Below are positions 1-5,695 of a stretch of DNA of 5,720 nt, piece after piece. The stretch covers positions 1-5,720 of the forward strand of contig JAAXQD010000225.1 in the NCBI GenBank assembly GCA_012974475.1, read 5' to 3'. The stretch comes from Desulfobacterales bacterium (GTDB lineage Bacteria; Desulfobacterota; Desulfobacteria; Desulfobacterales; UBA11574). The position numbers and the translations under genes were made by a program. Below the pieces are notes generated by a model. That model saw nothing but the letters and a program-made list of their open reading frames with translations, was not told the DNA's origin and did not search any database. The number at the start of each line of letters is the position of its first letter. Within the stretch, counting starts at the first letter, position 1.

Positions 1-135
1 ATATCACAACCAATTGAAACGTTGCCAAAACTCAAGATACATAGCAGGTATCCAAAGTTTCGGATAGATGATTTCGTTTCCAGATCAATCAAATTTTAGG
101 GCTCCAAATTTGCACCATGAAAGGCAGGTATCATG
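1..135 (-). repeat. Dispersed 3'-flanking repeat, diverged partial copy C
   Basis: The window opens inside a third, weaker copy. ATATCAC at 1-7 and ATACATAGCAGGTATC at 38-52 sit in the same relative place as in A and B; ATATCAC to TAGCAG is exactly 41 bases in all three. A second degenerate unit about 80 bases on shows AGATCA (82-87) and GGCAGGTATC (123-132) followed by GCATTGGG. It lies 3' of the sulfatase, as copy A lies 3' of tag. The part that would hold the terminator falls off the left edge. Confidence 0.6.
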
Positions 136-173
136 CATTGGGTTAACGCCGTGCTCTGCGGCAAATTTGGAGC
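101..173. repeat. Perfect 13-base inverted repeat 3' of the sulfatase
   Basis: GCTCCAAATTTGC at 101-113 and its exact reverse complement at 161-173 enclose 47 bases. The loop holds a smaller stem, CATGA (116-120) with TCATG (131-135). A competing pair, GCTCTGC (153-159) with GCAGAGC (196-202), overlaps it. On the minus strand it begins 70 bases after the sulfatase stop, so it would form in the 3' part of that transcript. No clear T-tract follows, so a standard intrinsic terminator is doubtful. It could stabilise the mRNA 3' end or be the remains of a small mobile element. Confidence 0.75.
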
Positions 174-242
174 GCAGCGGAAAAGTTGTCTGACAGCAGA
201 GCCTTGTTCGGCAATACTCCTGAGATGTCTATCCCCTTAAGT

Positions 243-1892
243 CTATTTATTGGAAAGGGGGTCAACTTCGGGAGGGACAACCCCTACCGACTTGGCGTAC
301 TCATCCCAGGCATCAATAAGGCGCTGCTTCAGCTTTGGCTTCTGGGTGGATAAATCCTTGCTTTCGCCGGGATCGACGCTCAGATCGAAGATCTGCCATT
401 CACTCGGACCATAGGGCTTACTGATCCAGGTCGCTTTGTGGTCGCCAATCCGAATCGCCTTGTAGTTGTTATATTCCCAACCAATCGCTTCATCTGGCCC
501 GTGAACCGTTGAACTTTTTTTGGATAGAAGCGGAACCATCGACTTTCCGCGCGGTTGCTCGACTGGCTTGCCGTTGTAGGTAGCAGGATATGTTGCTCCA
601 GCAAGTTCAAGAAATGTGGGTGCTAAATCCATAACATGCGCTACGCAATCCACGGTCTCGCCCTGATGGGCAACACCAGGCCCGCTAATGATCAACGGCG
701 AGCGAATCCCGCCTTCGGCGAGAAAGTTCTTGAAGAGATGAAAAGGAGTCGAACTGGCTTGCGCCCACCCGGGTCCCGGAGCGATGCGCGACCCGCGTTT
801 GCCCCAGTTGGAGAATCGGTTATCGGAATTGCGCTCCACCCATGCTTCATCGGTACCGAGATAACTATCCATCTCAAAACCATTAGCACCGTTATCCGAG
901 AAGAAGACGATGAGAGTGTCCCTCTTCTTTCCTGAACTTTCCAGATATTGGAGAACGCGCCCGATGTGATGATCGATGTTCTCGACCATCGCCGAGTAGA
1001 TTTCCATTCGGCGTATTTCCATCTTTTTCTGCTCAGCAGTGAGTCCCTCCCACTGTGGGATCCCCTTCACCCATGGCCCGAGTTCAGTTGCACCAGGAAC
1101 AATTCGGAGTTCCTTCATACGGGCAAGACGCCTTGTGCGCAGAGCATTGTAACCGTTGTTATATTGCCCTTTGTAGCGGTCAAGCCATTCGTCCGGCACG
1201 TGAAGCGGATCGTGTGGTGCGGTAAACGCAAGGTAGGCGAAGAAGGGTTTGTTGTCTCTTTGTTCATCCATGTACTTAATAATCTTGTCGGCGTAAAACT
1301 CTGTGGAGTAAAAGCCCTTGGGAACATGGGTGCGTACACCGTCTTCTCGGTAAGTGGGCGTATAGTTTGCGTACATCATCCACTCGTCATCGAAGTGACT
1401 CGTCCCGCCTTGAAGCATAGTGTAAGCCCTCTCGAACCCACGTTTGGAAGGATCCTGATTGGGTTCATGACCAAGGTGCCACTTGCCTGCCATGTAGGTG
1501 TGATAGCCGGCATCCCTTAAAATTGAGGCGACCGATACCACCCGCTCGTTTAAGAAACCCTCGTACCCAGGTTGCCCGACTTGATTAGGTGTCAGTCGTT
1601 CGTACATGTTGCCGAGGCCGGCAACGTGGTTGTCATTTCCGGAAAACAGCATGGAACGCGTAGGTGAGCAGCTCGGCCCAACATAGAAATTGGTGAACTT
1701 TAGGCCTTTCCTGGCAAGTGAGTCGATGCTTGGGGTCTTTATCTCGCTTCCAAAGGGACCTACATCCGAGTAGCCCATATCGTCGACAGCAATTAATAAA
1801 ATGTTCGGTCGATTTGCTGCTTCAGTGGCTGTCCCAACGACAGGAGTCAGAATAAGAGCGAGTAACATAATAGTTAAGTATCGTTGTTTCAT
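243..1892 (-). CDS. Secreted arylsulfatase, AtsA-like (sulfatase family S1)
   Basis: Predicted to hydrolyse sulfate esters outside the cytoplasm. The 549-residue product aligns by eye, end to end, with Pseudomonas aeruginosa arylsulfatase AtsA. Residues 1-26 form a Sec signal peptide (K2/R4, a hydrophobic run at about 6-19, likely cleavage at 22-26). There is no lipobox cysteine. Visible active-site equivalents are metal ligands D37, D38, D333 and N334; the CSPTR motif at 75-79, where C75 would become formylglycine; R79; K137 and H139 (GKWHLG); H227 (APHDP); and K388. The family needs a maturation enzyme (FGE or radical-SAM anSME), and none is in this window. The open frame extends upstream to 1988, but the ATG at 1892 is chosen because an AAAGGA site lies six bases before it and the signal peptide starts there. 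The family call is very secure. The natural substrate (aryl sulfate, glycan or other) cannot be told. Confidence 0.95.
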   Translation of the reverse strand: MKQRYLTIMLLALILTPVVGTATEAANRPNILLIAVDDMGYSDVGPFGSEIKTPSIDSLARKGLKFTNFYVGPSCSPTRSMLFSGNDNHVAGLGNMYERLTPNQVGQPGYEGFLNERVVSVASILRDAGYHTYMAGKWHLGHEPNQDPSKRGFERAYTMLQGGTSHFDDEWMMYANYTPTYREDGVRTHVPKGFYSTEFYADKIIKYMDEQRDNKPFFAYLAFTAPHDPLHVPDEWLDRYKGQYNNGYNALRTRRLARMKELRIVPGATELGPWVKGIPQWEGLTAEQKKMEIRRMEIYSAMVENIDHHIGRVLQYLESSGKKRDTLIVFFSDNGANGFEMDSYLGTDEAWVERNSDNRFSNWGKRGSRIAPGPGWAQASSTPFHLFKNFLAEGGIRSPLIISGPGVAHQGETVDCVAHVMDLAPTFLELAGATYPATYNGKPVEQPRGKSMVPLLSKKSSTVHGPDEAIGWEYNNYKAIRIGDHKATWISKPYGPSEWQIFDLSVDPGESKDLSTQKPKLKQRLIDAWDEYAKSVGVVPPEVDPLSNK

Positions 1893-2092
1893 TAGAGTTC
1901 CTTTCATCGTTTGTCGAACGCCAGGCATGAGTGCGCAGGAAAAAGCTTGCAAAAAGTGAGGATTGCTTGCCTCAATCGTGAATCGCACAAAATTAAAGAT
2001 TCGGAACCAACATCATAAGCAGTCTATTAAACCCGAAGTCAGACTATGTGTTATCTTGCCAAAACCACAGGTCCAAGCTTCTCAATTTTCAG
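1893..2092. other. Sulfatase upstream region
   Basis: About 200 bases between repeat copy A and the sulfatase start. The part from 1893 to 1988 stays open in the sulfatase frame but is judged untranslated, because the better ribosome site lies at 1899-1904. No clear operator, riboswitch or small gene was seen; no sigma54-type GG/GC element was found either. The stretch is AT-rich, as expected for a promoter and leader. Confidence 0.4.
1899..1904 (-). promoter_or_regulatory. Ribosome binding site deciding the sulfatase start
   Basis: The minus strand reads AAAGGA, then six bases, then ATG at 1892. This supports the start that leaves a normal signal peptide rather than the upstream ATG at 1988, which would put 32 extra residues before it. 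Confidence 0.75.
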
Positions 2093-2094
2093 TA

Positions 2095-2123
2095 CATATA
2101 TCGTAAACTCCACAAAATTGCAA
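2095..2123 (-). promoter_or_regulatory. Possible sigma70-type promoter for the sulfatase
   Basis: On the minus strand TTGCAA (2123-2118) and TATATG (2100-2095) are 17 bases apart, each matching four of six consensus positions. The pair sits right after the copy A terminator and partly overlaps its T-tract. It would give a leader of nearly 200 bases. The match is weak and other AT-rich sites exist in this gap. Confidence 0.25.
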
Positions 2124-2151
2124 AAAAGCAAACCCTATAAAATGGATTTGC
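2122..2151 (-). terminator. Intrinsic terminator inside repeat copy A
   Basis: On the minus strand GCAAATCC (2151-2144) pairs with GGGTTTGC (2135-2128) to give eight pairs including one G-U. The loop is eight bases and is followed directly by six T (2127-2122). It would end the tag transcript and insulate the sulfatase gene downstream. The same stem occurs in copy B. Confidence 0.75.
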
Positions 2152-2265
2152 CCTTATTGAAAAACGATATCACAGGTTCTGAACCTACTGTTAAAATGTT
2201 GGATACATAGCAGTAACATGCAATCGGGGCTCGTTACATGTTTGTTGGAGATATCACGGGTTTCA

Positions 2266-2299
2266 GAACAGGTGGGAAACGAATTGTTTGAACCTGTTC
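2266..2299 (-). other. Hairpin directly after the tag stop codon
   Basis: GAACAGG (2266-2272) and CCTGTTC (2293-2299) are perfect arms, with an inner AAAC/GTTT stem (2277-2280, 2286-2289) around a five-base loop. It begins two bases after the tag stop on the minus strand. No T-run follows, so it is more likely a 3'-end stabilising or pausing structure than a terminator by itself. It overlaps the edge of repeat copy A. Confidence 0.5.
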
Positions 2300-2301
2300 C
2301 G

Positions 2302-2880
2302 TCAGCCATAAATCAATTCTTTATACCTGAAACAATGTACCAAGTGATCGTTGACCACACCCGATGCCTGGAGAAGCGCATAGCAAATTGTGCTTCCTAC
2401 AAATGAAAAACCTTCTTTTTTTAAGGCCTTGCTTACCTCGTCAGAAAGTGGGGTGGAAGCAGGTAAGTCTTTCAAATCTCTCCAAGAATTATGAATTATC
2501 TCCCCATTGGTGAACGACCAAATAAAGGAATCGAAAGATCCCCATTTTTCCTGGACCTTGAGAAAAGCCATAGCATTTTTAACAGTAGCTCTGATCTTCA
2601 AACGATTCCGGATGATGGCCGGATTTTGGCGGGCATTTTCTCTTTCTTTATCTGACATTATAGCAACCTTCACGGGATCAAAACCATAAAACACTTGTCT
2701 AAACGCCTCTCGTTTGTGGAGCACTGTTTTCCATGAAAGTCCTGCCTGAAAGGCATCGAGAACTATGAATTCAAACCATATTAAATCATCATGTACGGGA
2801 ACGCCCCATTCTTCATCGTGGTATCGAATCATTATTTCGTCACTACCCGGCCAGACGCATCTGAATTTATTATCGTTCAT
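2302..2880 (-). CDS. tag: DNA-3-methyladenine glycosylase I
   Basis: Cytoplasmic base-excision repair enzyme that removes 3-methyladenine from alkylated DNA. The 192 residues match the usual length of about 190. The fold signature is present throughout: RCVW at 7-10, YHDEEWG at 20-26, FQAGLSW at 44-50, a KRE..R segment just after, and FSFVGSTICYALLQASG near the C terminus. The four ligands of the structural zinc site of E. coli Tag (C4, H17, H175, C179) correspond to C8, H21, H179 and C183 with identical spacing. E. coli Tag contacts the damaged base with Tyr16, Glu38 and Trp46. The equivalents here are Y20, D42 and W50, so the glutamate is replaced by aspartate. The gene overlaps the end of the YjbR-like gene by 11 bases, which points to one transcript and translational coupling. 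Codons are AT-rich compared with the sulfatase. Confidence 0.95.
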   Translation of the reverse strand: MNDNKFRCVWPGSDEIMIRYHDEEWGVPVHDDLIWFEFIVLDAFQAGLSWKTVLHKREAFRQVFYGFDPVKVAIMSDKERENARQNPAIIRNRLKIRATVKNAMAFLKVQEKWGSFDSFIWSFTNGEIIHNSWRDLKDLPASTPLSDEVSKALKKEGFSFVGSTICYALLQASGVVNDHLVHCFRYKELIYG

Positions 2881-3250
2881 ATGTGAAATTCACAACCTCC
2901 ATTGCCAAGTTTTTTCTATCAGCTTTTTTTAAGCCTCTAACCACCAAACTATATGAATCATCAATCATTGCATGAATTTCATCATCGGGTATTGAGCCGT
3001 CTAAAGTTATGGTGTTCCAATGCTTTTTATTCATATGATAGCCGGGTGTTACAGCTTTGTATAAGGCACGAAAATGCATGGCGAGATCAGGATCGCATTT
3101 AAGATTTATTCGTAATGACGATTCACCCCAAAAAACAAGTGCAAACATTTTTCCCATAACTTTATAAACCATTACTTCAGGTCCGAAAGGGAAATCTTCA
3201 AATGCGCCTTGTTTTTTAAGAAGATATGATCGAAGTGTTTCGAGTTCCAT
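2870..3250 (-). CDS. YjbR/MmcQ-like small protein
   Basis: A 126-residue protein of the YjbR/MmcQ family (CyaY-like fold). The members' biochemical role is not settled, although they are often labelled as DNA-binding. The family hallmark PGYHMNKKHWNTI is at residues 69-81. The N-terminal part carries the typical pattern (FPFGPEVMVYKVMGKMFAL at 20-38, then SLRINLKCDP at 45-54), and the LVVRGLKK segment at 102-109 closes the domain. Length is normal for the family. The start ATG has only a weak purine stretch before it and lies 16 bases after the transporter stop. The 3' end overlaps tag by 11 bases. Its position beside a DNA repair gene fits, but does not prove, a nucleic-acid role. Base composition is AT-rich like tag and unlike the transporter upstream. 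Confidence 0.9.
   Translation of the reverse strand: MELETLRSYLLKKQGAFEDFPFGPEVMVYKVMGKMFALVFWGESSLRINLKCDPDLAMHFRALYKAVTPGYHMNKKHWNTITLDGSIPDDEIHAMIDDSYSLVVRGLKKADRKNLAMEVVNFTYER
2896..2900 (-). promoter_or_regulatory. Distant Shine-Dalgarno before tag
   Basis: GGAGG is present on the minus strand but lies 15 bases before the tag ATG, further than the usual 5-9. An in-frame TGA about 9-12 bases upstream of the ATG rules out a longer Tag. Because the site sits inside the end of the YjbR-like gene, coupling by terminating ribosomes is a likely explanation. Confidence 0.4.
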
Positions 3251-3266
3251 AGATAAACTCTAAATA

Positions 3267-4223
3267 TCACAACTTTTCAAGCCGGTCTTTTGTTACTACG
3301 TCCAGTTGAAGTAACCATACGGCTGCCAGGGTCAGTCCAATTCCAGGCAACACTGACCATTCGGGGGACGAAAGTCCCAGTCCCCATTCCAAAGCGGCCA
3401 CAGCCGAAGGCGTCAGAAAAGTATAGGCCACCACGCGGTTAGGACCCAGGCGGGGTGCAGTATATTGTAAAATCCAGAAAGTGCCGGCCGTTGAAGGGCC
3501 TGCTAAATAGAAAATCCCAAGCCACACACGGATACTGGGAAAAGGCAGGGCCTCGGTCCGCACTAATACGGTGACTAACAACGCCACTGTGGCTATCAGC
3601 AAGCTGTAAAAGGTGAAGCAGATCTTGGATTCATTTCGCTGAAGCCTTTTCATAGATTGCATATAGACCGCCAGACAGCCAGTTCCTATAAAAAAAATAA
3701 TATCTCCTTGAGAAAACTGCAAACCTATCATTTGATGCCAATTGCCACGGAAGATCACCCAAATCGTGGCCACCATAGATAGCGCCAGGATTCCCATTTG
3801 ACGAACGTTTAACGGTTCACCTAACAGGCGCCCCAGCAACATTGTCAATAGTGGCAAGATTGTGTAAATGGTACTGGTGTTCAGAGGGGTGGTGCTCTTT
3901 AATGCCTCGAACATCAATATGAAAAACAAACCATAGCTGCCGCCGACAATGCTGTATCGACCCAAATCCCGCCAGCCAGGCAATTGTAAACCATTTACAA
4001 AGGGAAGCATCAGTGCAAAAATTGTCGTTGCGGTAAGGAACCGCCAGAAGGTCAACACAGTTGAATCGATGCCGGTAGTAATGGATGCTGATACACGAAA
4101 TGAGCCAGCGATAATTAGTGAGAAGACAATCATCCAAATATGACTCTGCATAGTTGATGAGGAAACGGAGAGGGTTGACTTTGATTTGTTTATTTCATAC
4201 GTAGTTTTTTTCGGTTCAAACAC
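3267..4223 (-). CDS. EamA/DMT superfamily transporter
   Basis: Inner-membrane permease of the drug/metabolite transporter superfamily, 318 residues. Ten hydrophobic helices can be placed at about 29-47, 56-76, 89-107, 115-132, 143-159, 173-190, 202-221, 232-250, 262-283 and 291-309, giving the two five-helix EamA repeats. FWRFLTATTIFALML (59-73) and the ILPLLTMLLGRLLGEPL stretch (122-138) are typical of the first repeat. TFLTPSAVAALEWGLGL (268-284) is the corresponding part of the second. The start is GTG, with AAAGGA five bases before it; a later ATG at codon 25 has no ribosome site. The polar 28-residue N-terminal tail is somewhat long. The substrate is unknown: relatives export amino acids, metabolites or drugs. 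It is followed after 16 bases by the YjbR-like gene, so probably co-transcribed. Confidence 0.92.
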   Translation of the reverse strand: MFEPKKTTYEINKSKSTLSVSSSTMQSHIWMIVFSLIIAGSFRVSASITTGIDSTVLTFWRFLTATTIFALMLPFVNGLQLPGWRDLGRYSIVGGSYGLFFILMFEALKSTTPLNTSTIYTILPLLTMLLGRLLGEPLNVRQMGILALSMVATIWVIFRGNWHQMIGLQFSQGDIIFFIGTGCLAVYMQSMKRLQRNESKICFTFYSLLIATVALLVTVLVRTEALPFPSIRVWLGIFYLAGPSTAGTFWILQYTAPRLGPNRVVAYTFLTPSAVAALEWGLGLSSPEWSVLPGIGLTLAAVWLLQLDVVTKDRLEKL

Positions 4224-4371
4224 TGAAGTCCTTTCTAACGCACACTGGTATATCTGGCTATCCTACAAAAACGCATCTCACCGAAACTGCATGTATATTG
4301 AAAATGTTGCCATTTGTTACGAGAATGTTCGACCCCAAGATACGGTATTCGGGTGAAGGCTATAGATCTTT
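4224..4371. other. Intergenic gap between the DUF362 and transporter genes
   Basis: 148 bases without a gene. No convincing terminator hairpin with a T-tract follows the DUF362 stop on the minus strand. A weak sigma70-like pair is possible on the minus strand: GTAACA at 4320-4315 and TATACA at 4297-4292, 17 bases apart, with four of six matches in each box. The transporter cluster could therefore have its own promoter or be read through from the DUF362 gene. Confidence 0.3.
4229..4234 (-). promoter_or_regulatory. Ribosome binding site for the GTG start of the transporter
   Basis: The minus strand reads AAAGGA, five bases, then GTG at 4223-4221. This site is the reason for preferring the GTG over the internal ATG at codon 25. 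Confidence 0.7.
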
Positions 4372-5442
4372 TCAATTTAACTTCACACTACGCAACATGA
4401 TGGCATCTTCAGGACAGACCTCATGGCAGCAGAAACACCTTATGCATTTTGAATAGGTTACCTCTGCCATCTGGTTTTGCACCTTGACTGCATCTTTAGG
4501 ACAAATGCTTTCGCAATCCCCACACGCTGTGCATTTATTCGTAATAACGGGGCTTTTTCTTGGAGGTTTTTTGCCGGTTAATAGATGATCGGCCGTGTTT
4601 GGTAGTCTGAATCCTTTATAGGAAACATCCTCGGGTCCCTGGATCGGATAGTCAATCCTCTCAGGCCACAAACCACGAACTTTAGCCCTTTTAAGTGCCG
4701 GTATGCCCACGGGCTCGACGCCCAAAATTTTGCATACTGAAATGTCCATTGCCACATAATCTGTTGATGCAAGAACCAGATCCATCTTTACGGGATCTCC
4801 GCTTCCAGGTCCCTGACCCTGCATTCCCAATATACCGTCCATGATATATAGGTGTGGCTTTACGATGGTAAGAATATCCAGCATCATGTCCGCAAAGCTA
4901 ACTCTTCTTGGAAACTGAGCGTGGTATTTTGCCTTGGTAAGACCGGGAACGACTCCATACATGATCTTACAGGCCAGTGTCATATACTGAAAGGAGTGGG
5001 TTTTAAGTTTCGGCAGCGCAATGATCTTATCGGCATTTAACACATAATTACAGATGGTAGACCTTTGCAATCTTTTGCCACTGGGGATATCAAGTTTCTT
5101 GACGCCTGTATCAAAGTTCAGAGGAATCTCTTCTTCTCTTGCCAAATTCTTGAGTCCTGAACGCTCATAGGCCTTGTTAAGATTTCTTTTGGAAAAGGGT
5201 CCTGCAGGGGAGTCTCCAATATACGGTTCTCCTCCTGCCTCTCTTACAGCCTTAGCTACAGCCCTTACAAATTCAGGGTGCGTGGTCACGGCCTTTTCCG
5301 GCTCTTTGGCAGATAATAGATTAACCTTGAGGAGGACTTTCTCGTTCTTTTTTACAAACTGCTCCATCCCCCCAAGGGGTGCAAGGAGGGTTTCAATCTC
5401 TGGATCTGAATATGTGGCCTTAATAATGCTGACCTTTGCCAT
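4372..5442 (-). CDS. DUF362 protein with C-terminal 2x[4Fe-4S] ferredoxin domain
   Basis: A 356-residue cytoplasmic protein with no signal peptide or membrane helix. Residues 1 to about 290 are the DUF362 domain. Recognisable blocks are KVLLKVNLL (35-43), TTHPEFVRA (53-61), IGDSPAG (75-81), LPKLKTHS (143-150), the glycine-rich MDGILGMQGQGPGSGDP (201-217), and STDYVAMD (226-233). Residues 304-343 hold two ferredoxin motifs, C304/C307/C310/C314 and C333/C336/C339/C343, each CxxCxxCxxxCP, which should bind two [4Fe-4S] clusters. An extra cysteine, C338, lies inside the second motif. Such fusions are common in anaerobes and are often annotated just as iron-sulfur cluster-binding protein; the reaction is not known. 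An electron-transfer role follows from the clusters only. The start ATG has GAGGGG seven bases before it. The terminator in repeat copy B insulates it from whatever lies upstream. Confidence 0.93.
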   Translation of the reverse strand: MAKVSIIKATYSDPEIETLLAPLGGMEQFVKKNEKVLLKVNLLSAKEPEKAVTTHPEFVRAVAKAVREAGGEPYIGDSPAGPFSKRNLNKAYERSGLKNLAREEEIPLNFDTGVKKLDIPSGKRLQRSTICNYVLNADKIIALPKLKTHSFQYMTLACKIMYGVVPGLTKAKYHAQFPRRVSFADMMLDILTIVKPHLYIMDGILGMQGQGPGSGDPVKMDLVLASTDYVAMDISVCKILGVEPVGIPALKRAKVRGLWPERIDYPIQGPEDVSYKGFRLPNTADHLLTGKKPPRKSPVITNKCTACGDCESICPKDAVKVQNQMAEVTYSKCIRCFCCHEVCPEDAIMLRSVKLN

Positions 5443-5449
5443 TTCTTTA

Positions 5450-5455
5450 CCCCTC
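5450..5455 (-). promoter_or_regulatory. Ribosome binding site of the DUF362 gene
   Basis: GAGGGG on the minus strand with seven bases to the ATG at 5442. This is a good match and fixes the start. Confidence 0.7.
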
Positions 5456-5535
5456 TACCAGACGGATTTTACTTGATTAATCATGCCCCCTTCTCCGCAT
5501 AACGGGATCTTCACCTGAATCAACTCTAATCGGTT

Positions 5536-5695
5536 TACATATATCATCAAAATAAAAAGAGCAAACCTCGACAAAGGATTTGCCCCTTTTGAAAAACGAT
5601 ATCACAGGTTCTGAAACAACTTTGGGGACTACAGGTATATAGCAGGTATCGGCAATGGGGCTCATTTGTGATAAGTTGGAGGTATCACACGTTTC
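5536..5695 (-). repeat. Dispersed 3'-flanking repeat, copy B
   Basis: Second full copy, in the same orientation as copy A and about 3.4 kb from it. Matching blocks are TACATATATC (5536-5545), the hairpin (5561-5583), GGATTTGCCC (5576-5585), the 27-base identical core (5589-5615), TAGCAGGTATC (5640-5650), GCAATGGGGCTC (5652-5663), and GTTGGAG followed by GTATCAC (5675-5688). The two ATATCAC-type boxes are at 5599 and 5682, 83 bases apart. By analogy with copy A it should follow the 3' end of a minus-strand gene just beyond the right edge. The outer limit could lie past 5695. Confidence 0.8.
5549..5583 (-). terminator. Intrinsic terminator inside repeat copy B
   Basis: On the minus strand GCAAATC (5583-5577) pairs with GGTTTGC (5567-5561) to give seven pairs including one G-U. 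The loop is nine bases, followed by the T-rich tail TCTTTTTATTTT (5560-5549). It would end a minus-strand transcript entering from the right edge, leaving the DUF362 gene to its own promoter. Confidence 0.75.

Larger units (their letters stand above)
2093..2272 (-). repeat. Dispersed 3'-flanking repeat, copy A
   Basis: Non-coding repeat lying 30 bases after the tag stop. It shares with copy B, in the same order and orientation: TACATATATC (2093-2102), a terminator hairpin (2128-2151), a 27-base identical core (2157-2183), a TAGCAG box (2208-2213), GCAATCGGGGCTC (2220-2232), and GTTGGAG plus ATATCAC (2244-2257). The ATATCAC box recurs at 2167 and 2251, 84 bases apart, so the element looks like a degenerate tandem. 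The outer ends are uncertain. It separates the Tag cluster from the sulfatase. Confidence 0.8.

Noticed and set aside
101..173. tRNA-like cloverleaf
   Set aside because: The 73-base size is suggestive, but there is no acceptor end, no T-loop GTTCRA motif and no proper anticodon arm. The outer stem is too long.
948..1520. 190-codon open frame on the plus strand
   Set aside because: It is antisense to the middle of the sulfatase, whose conserved active-site motifs prove the minus-strand frame. The plus-strand product shows no recognisable domain.
1893..1988. 32-residue N-terminal extension of the sulfatase
   Set aside because: The signal peptide would be internal, and the good ribosome site favours the ATG at 1892.
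1981..2092. Sigma54 promoter suggested by TTGGCA on the minus strand
   Set aside because: The required GC element at the -12 position is absent at the right spacing.
2093..2272. CRISPR array
   Set aside because: The boxes are short, unevenly spaced and diverged, with no regular direct repeats and spacers and no cas gene.
2218..2406. 62-codon plus-strand frame spanning repeat A and the tag 3' end
   Set aside because: It overlaps tag on the opposite strand and lies partly in non-coding repeat, with no domain or clear ribosome site.
5477..5665. 62-codon minus-strand frame upstream of the DUF362 gene
   Set aside because: It covers the repeat B terminator and core, so the opening is best seen as chance.
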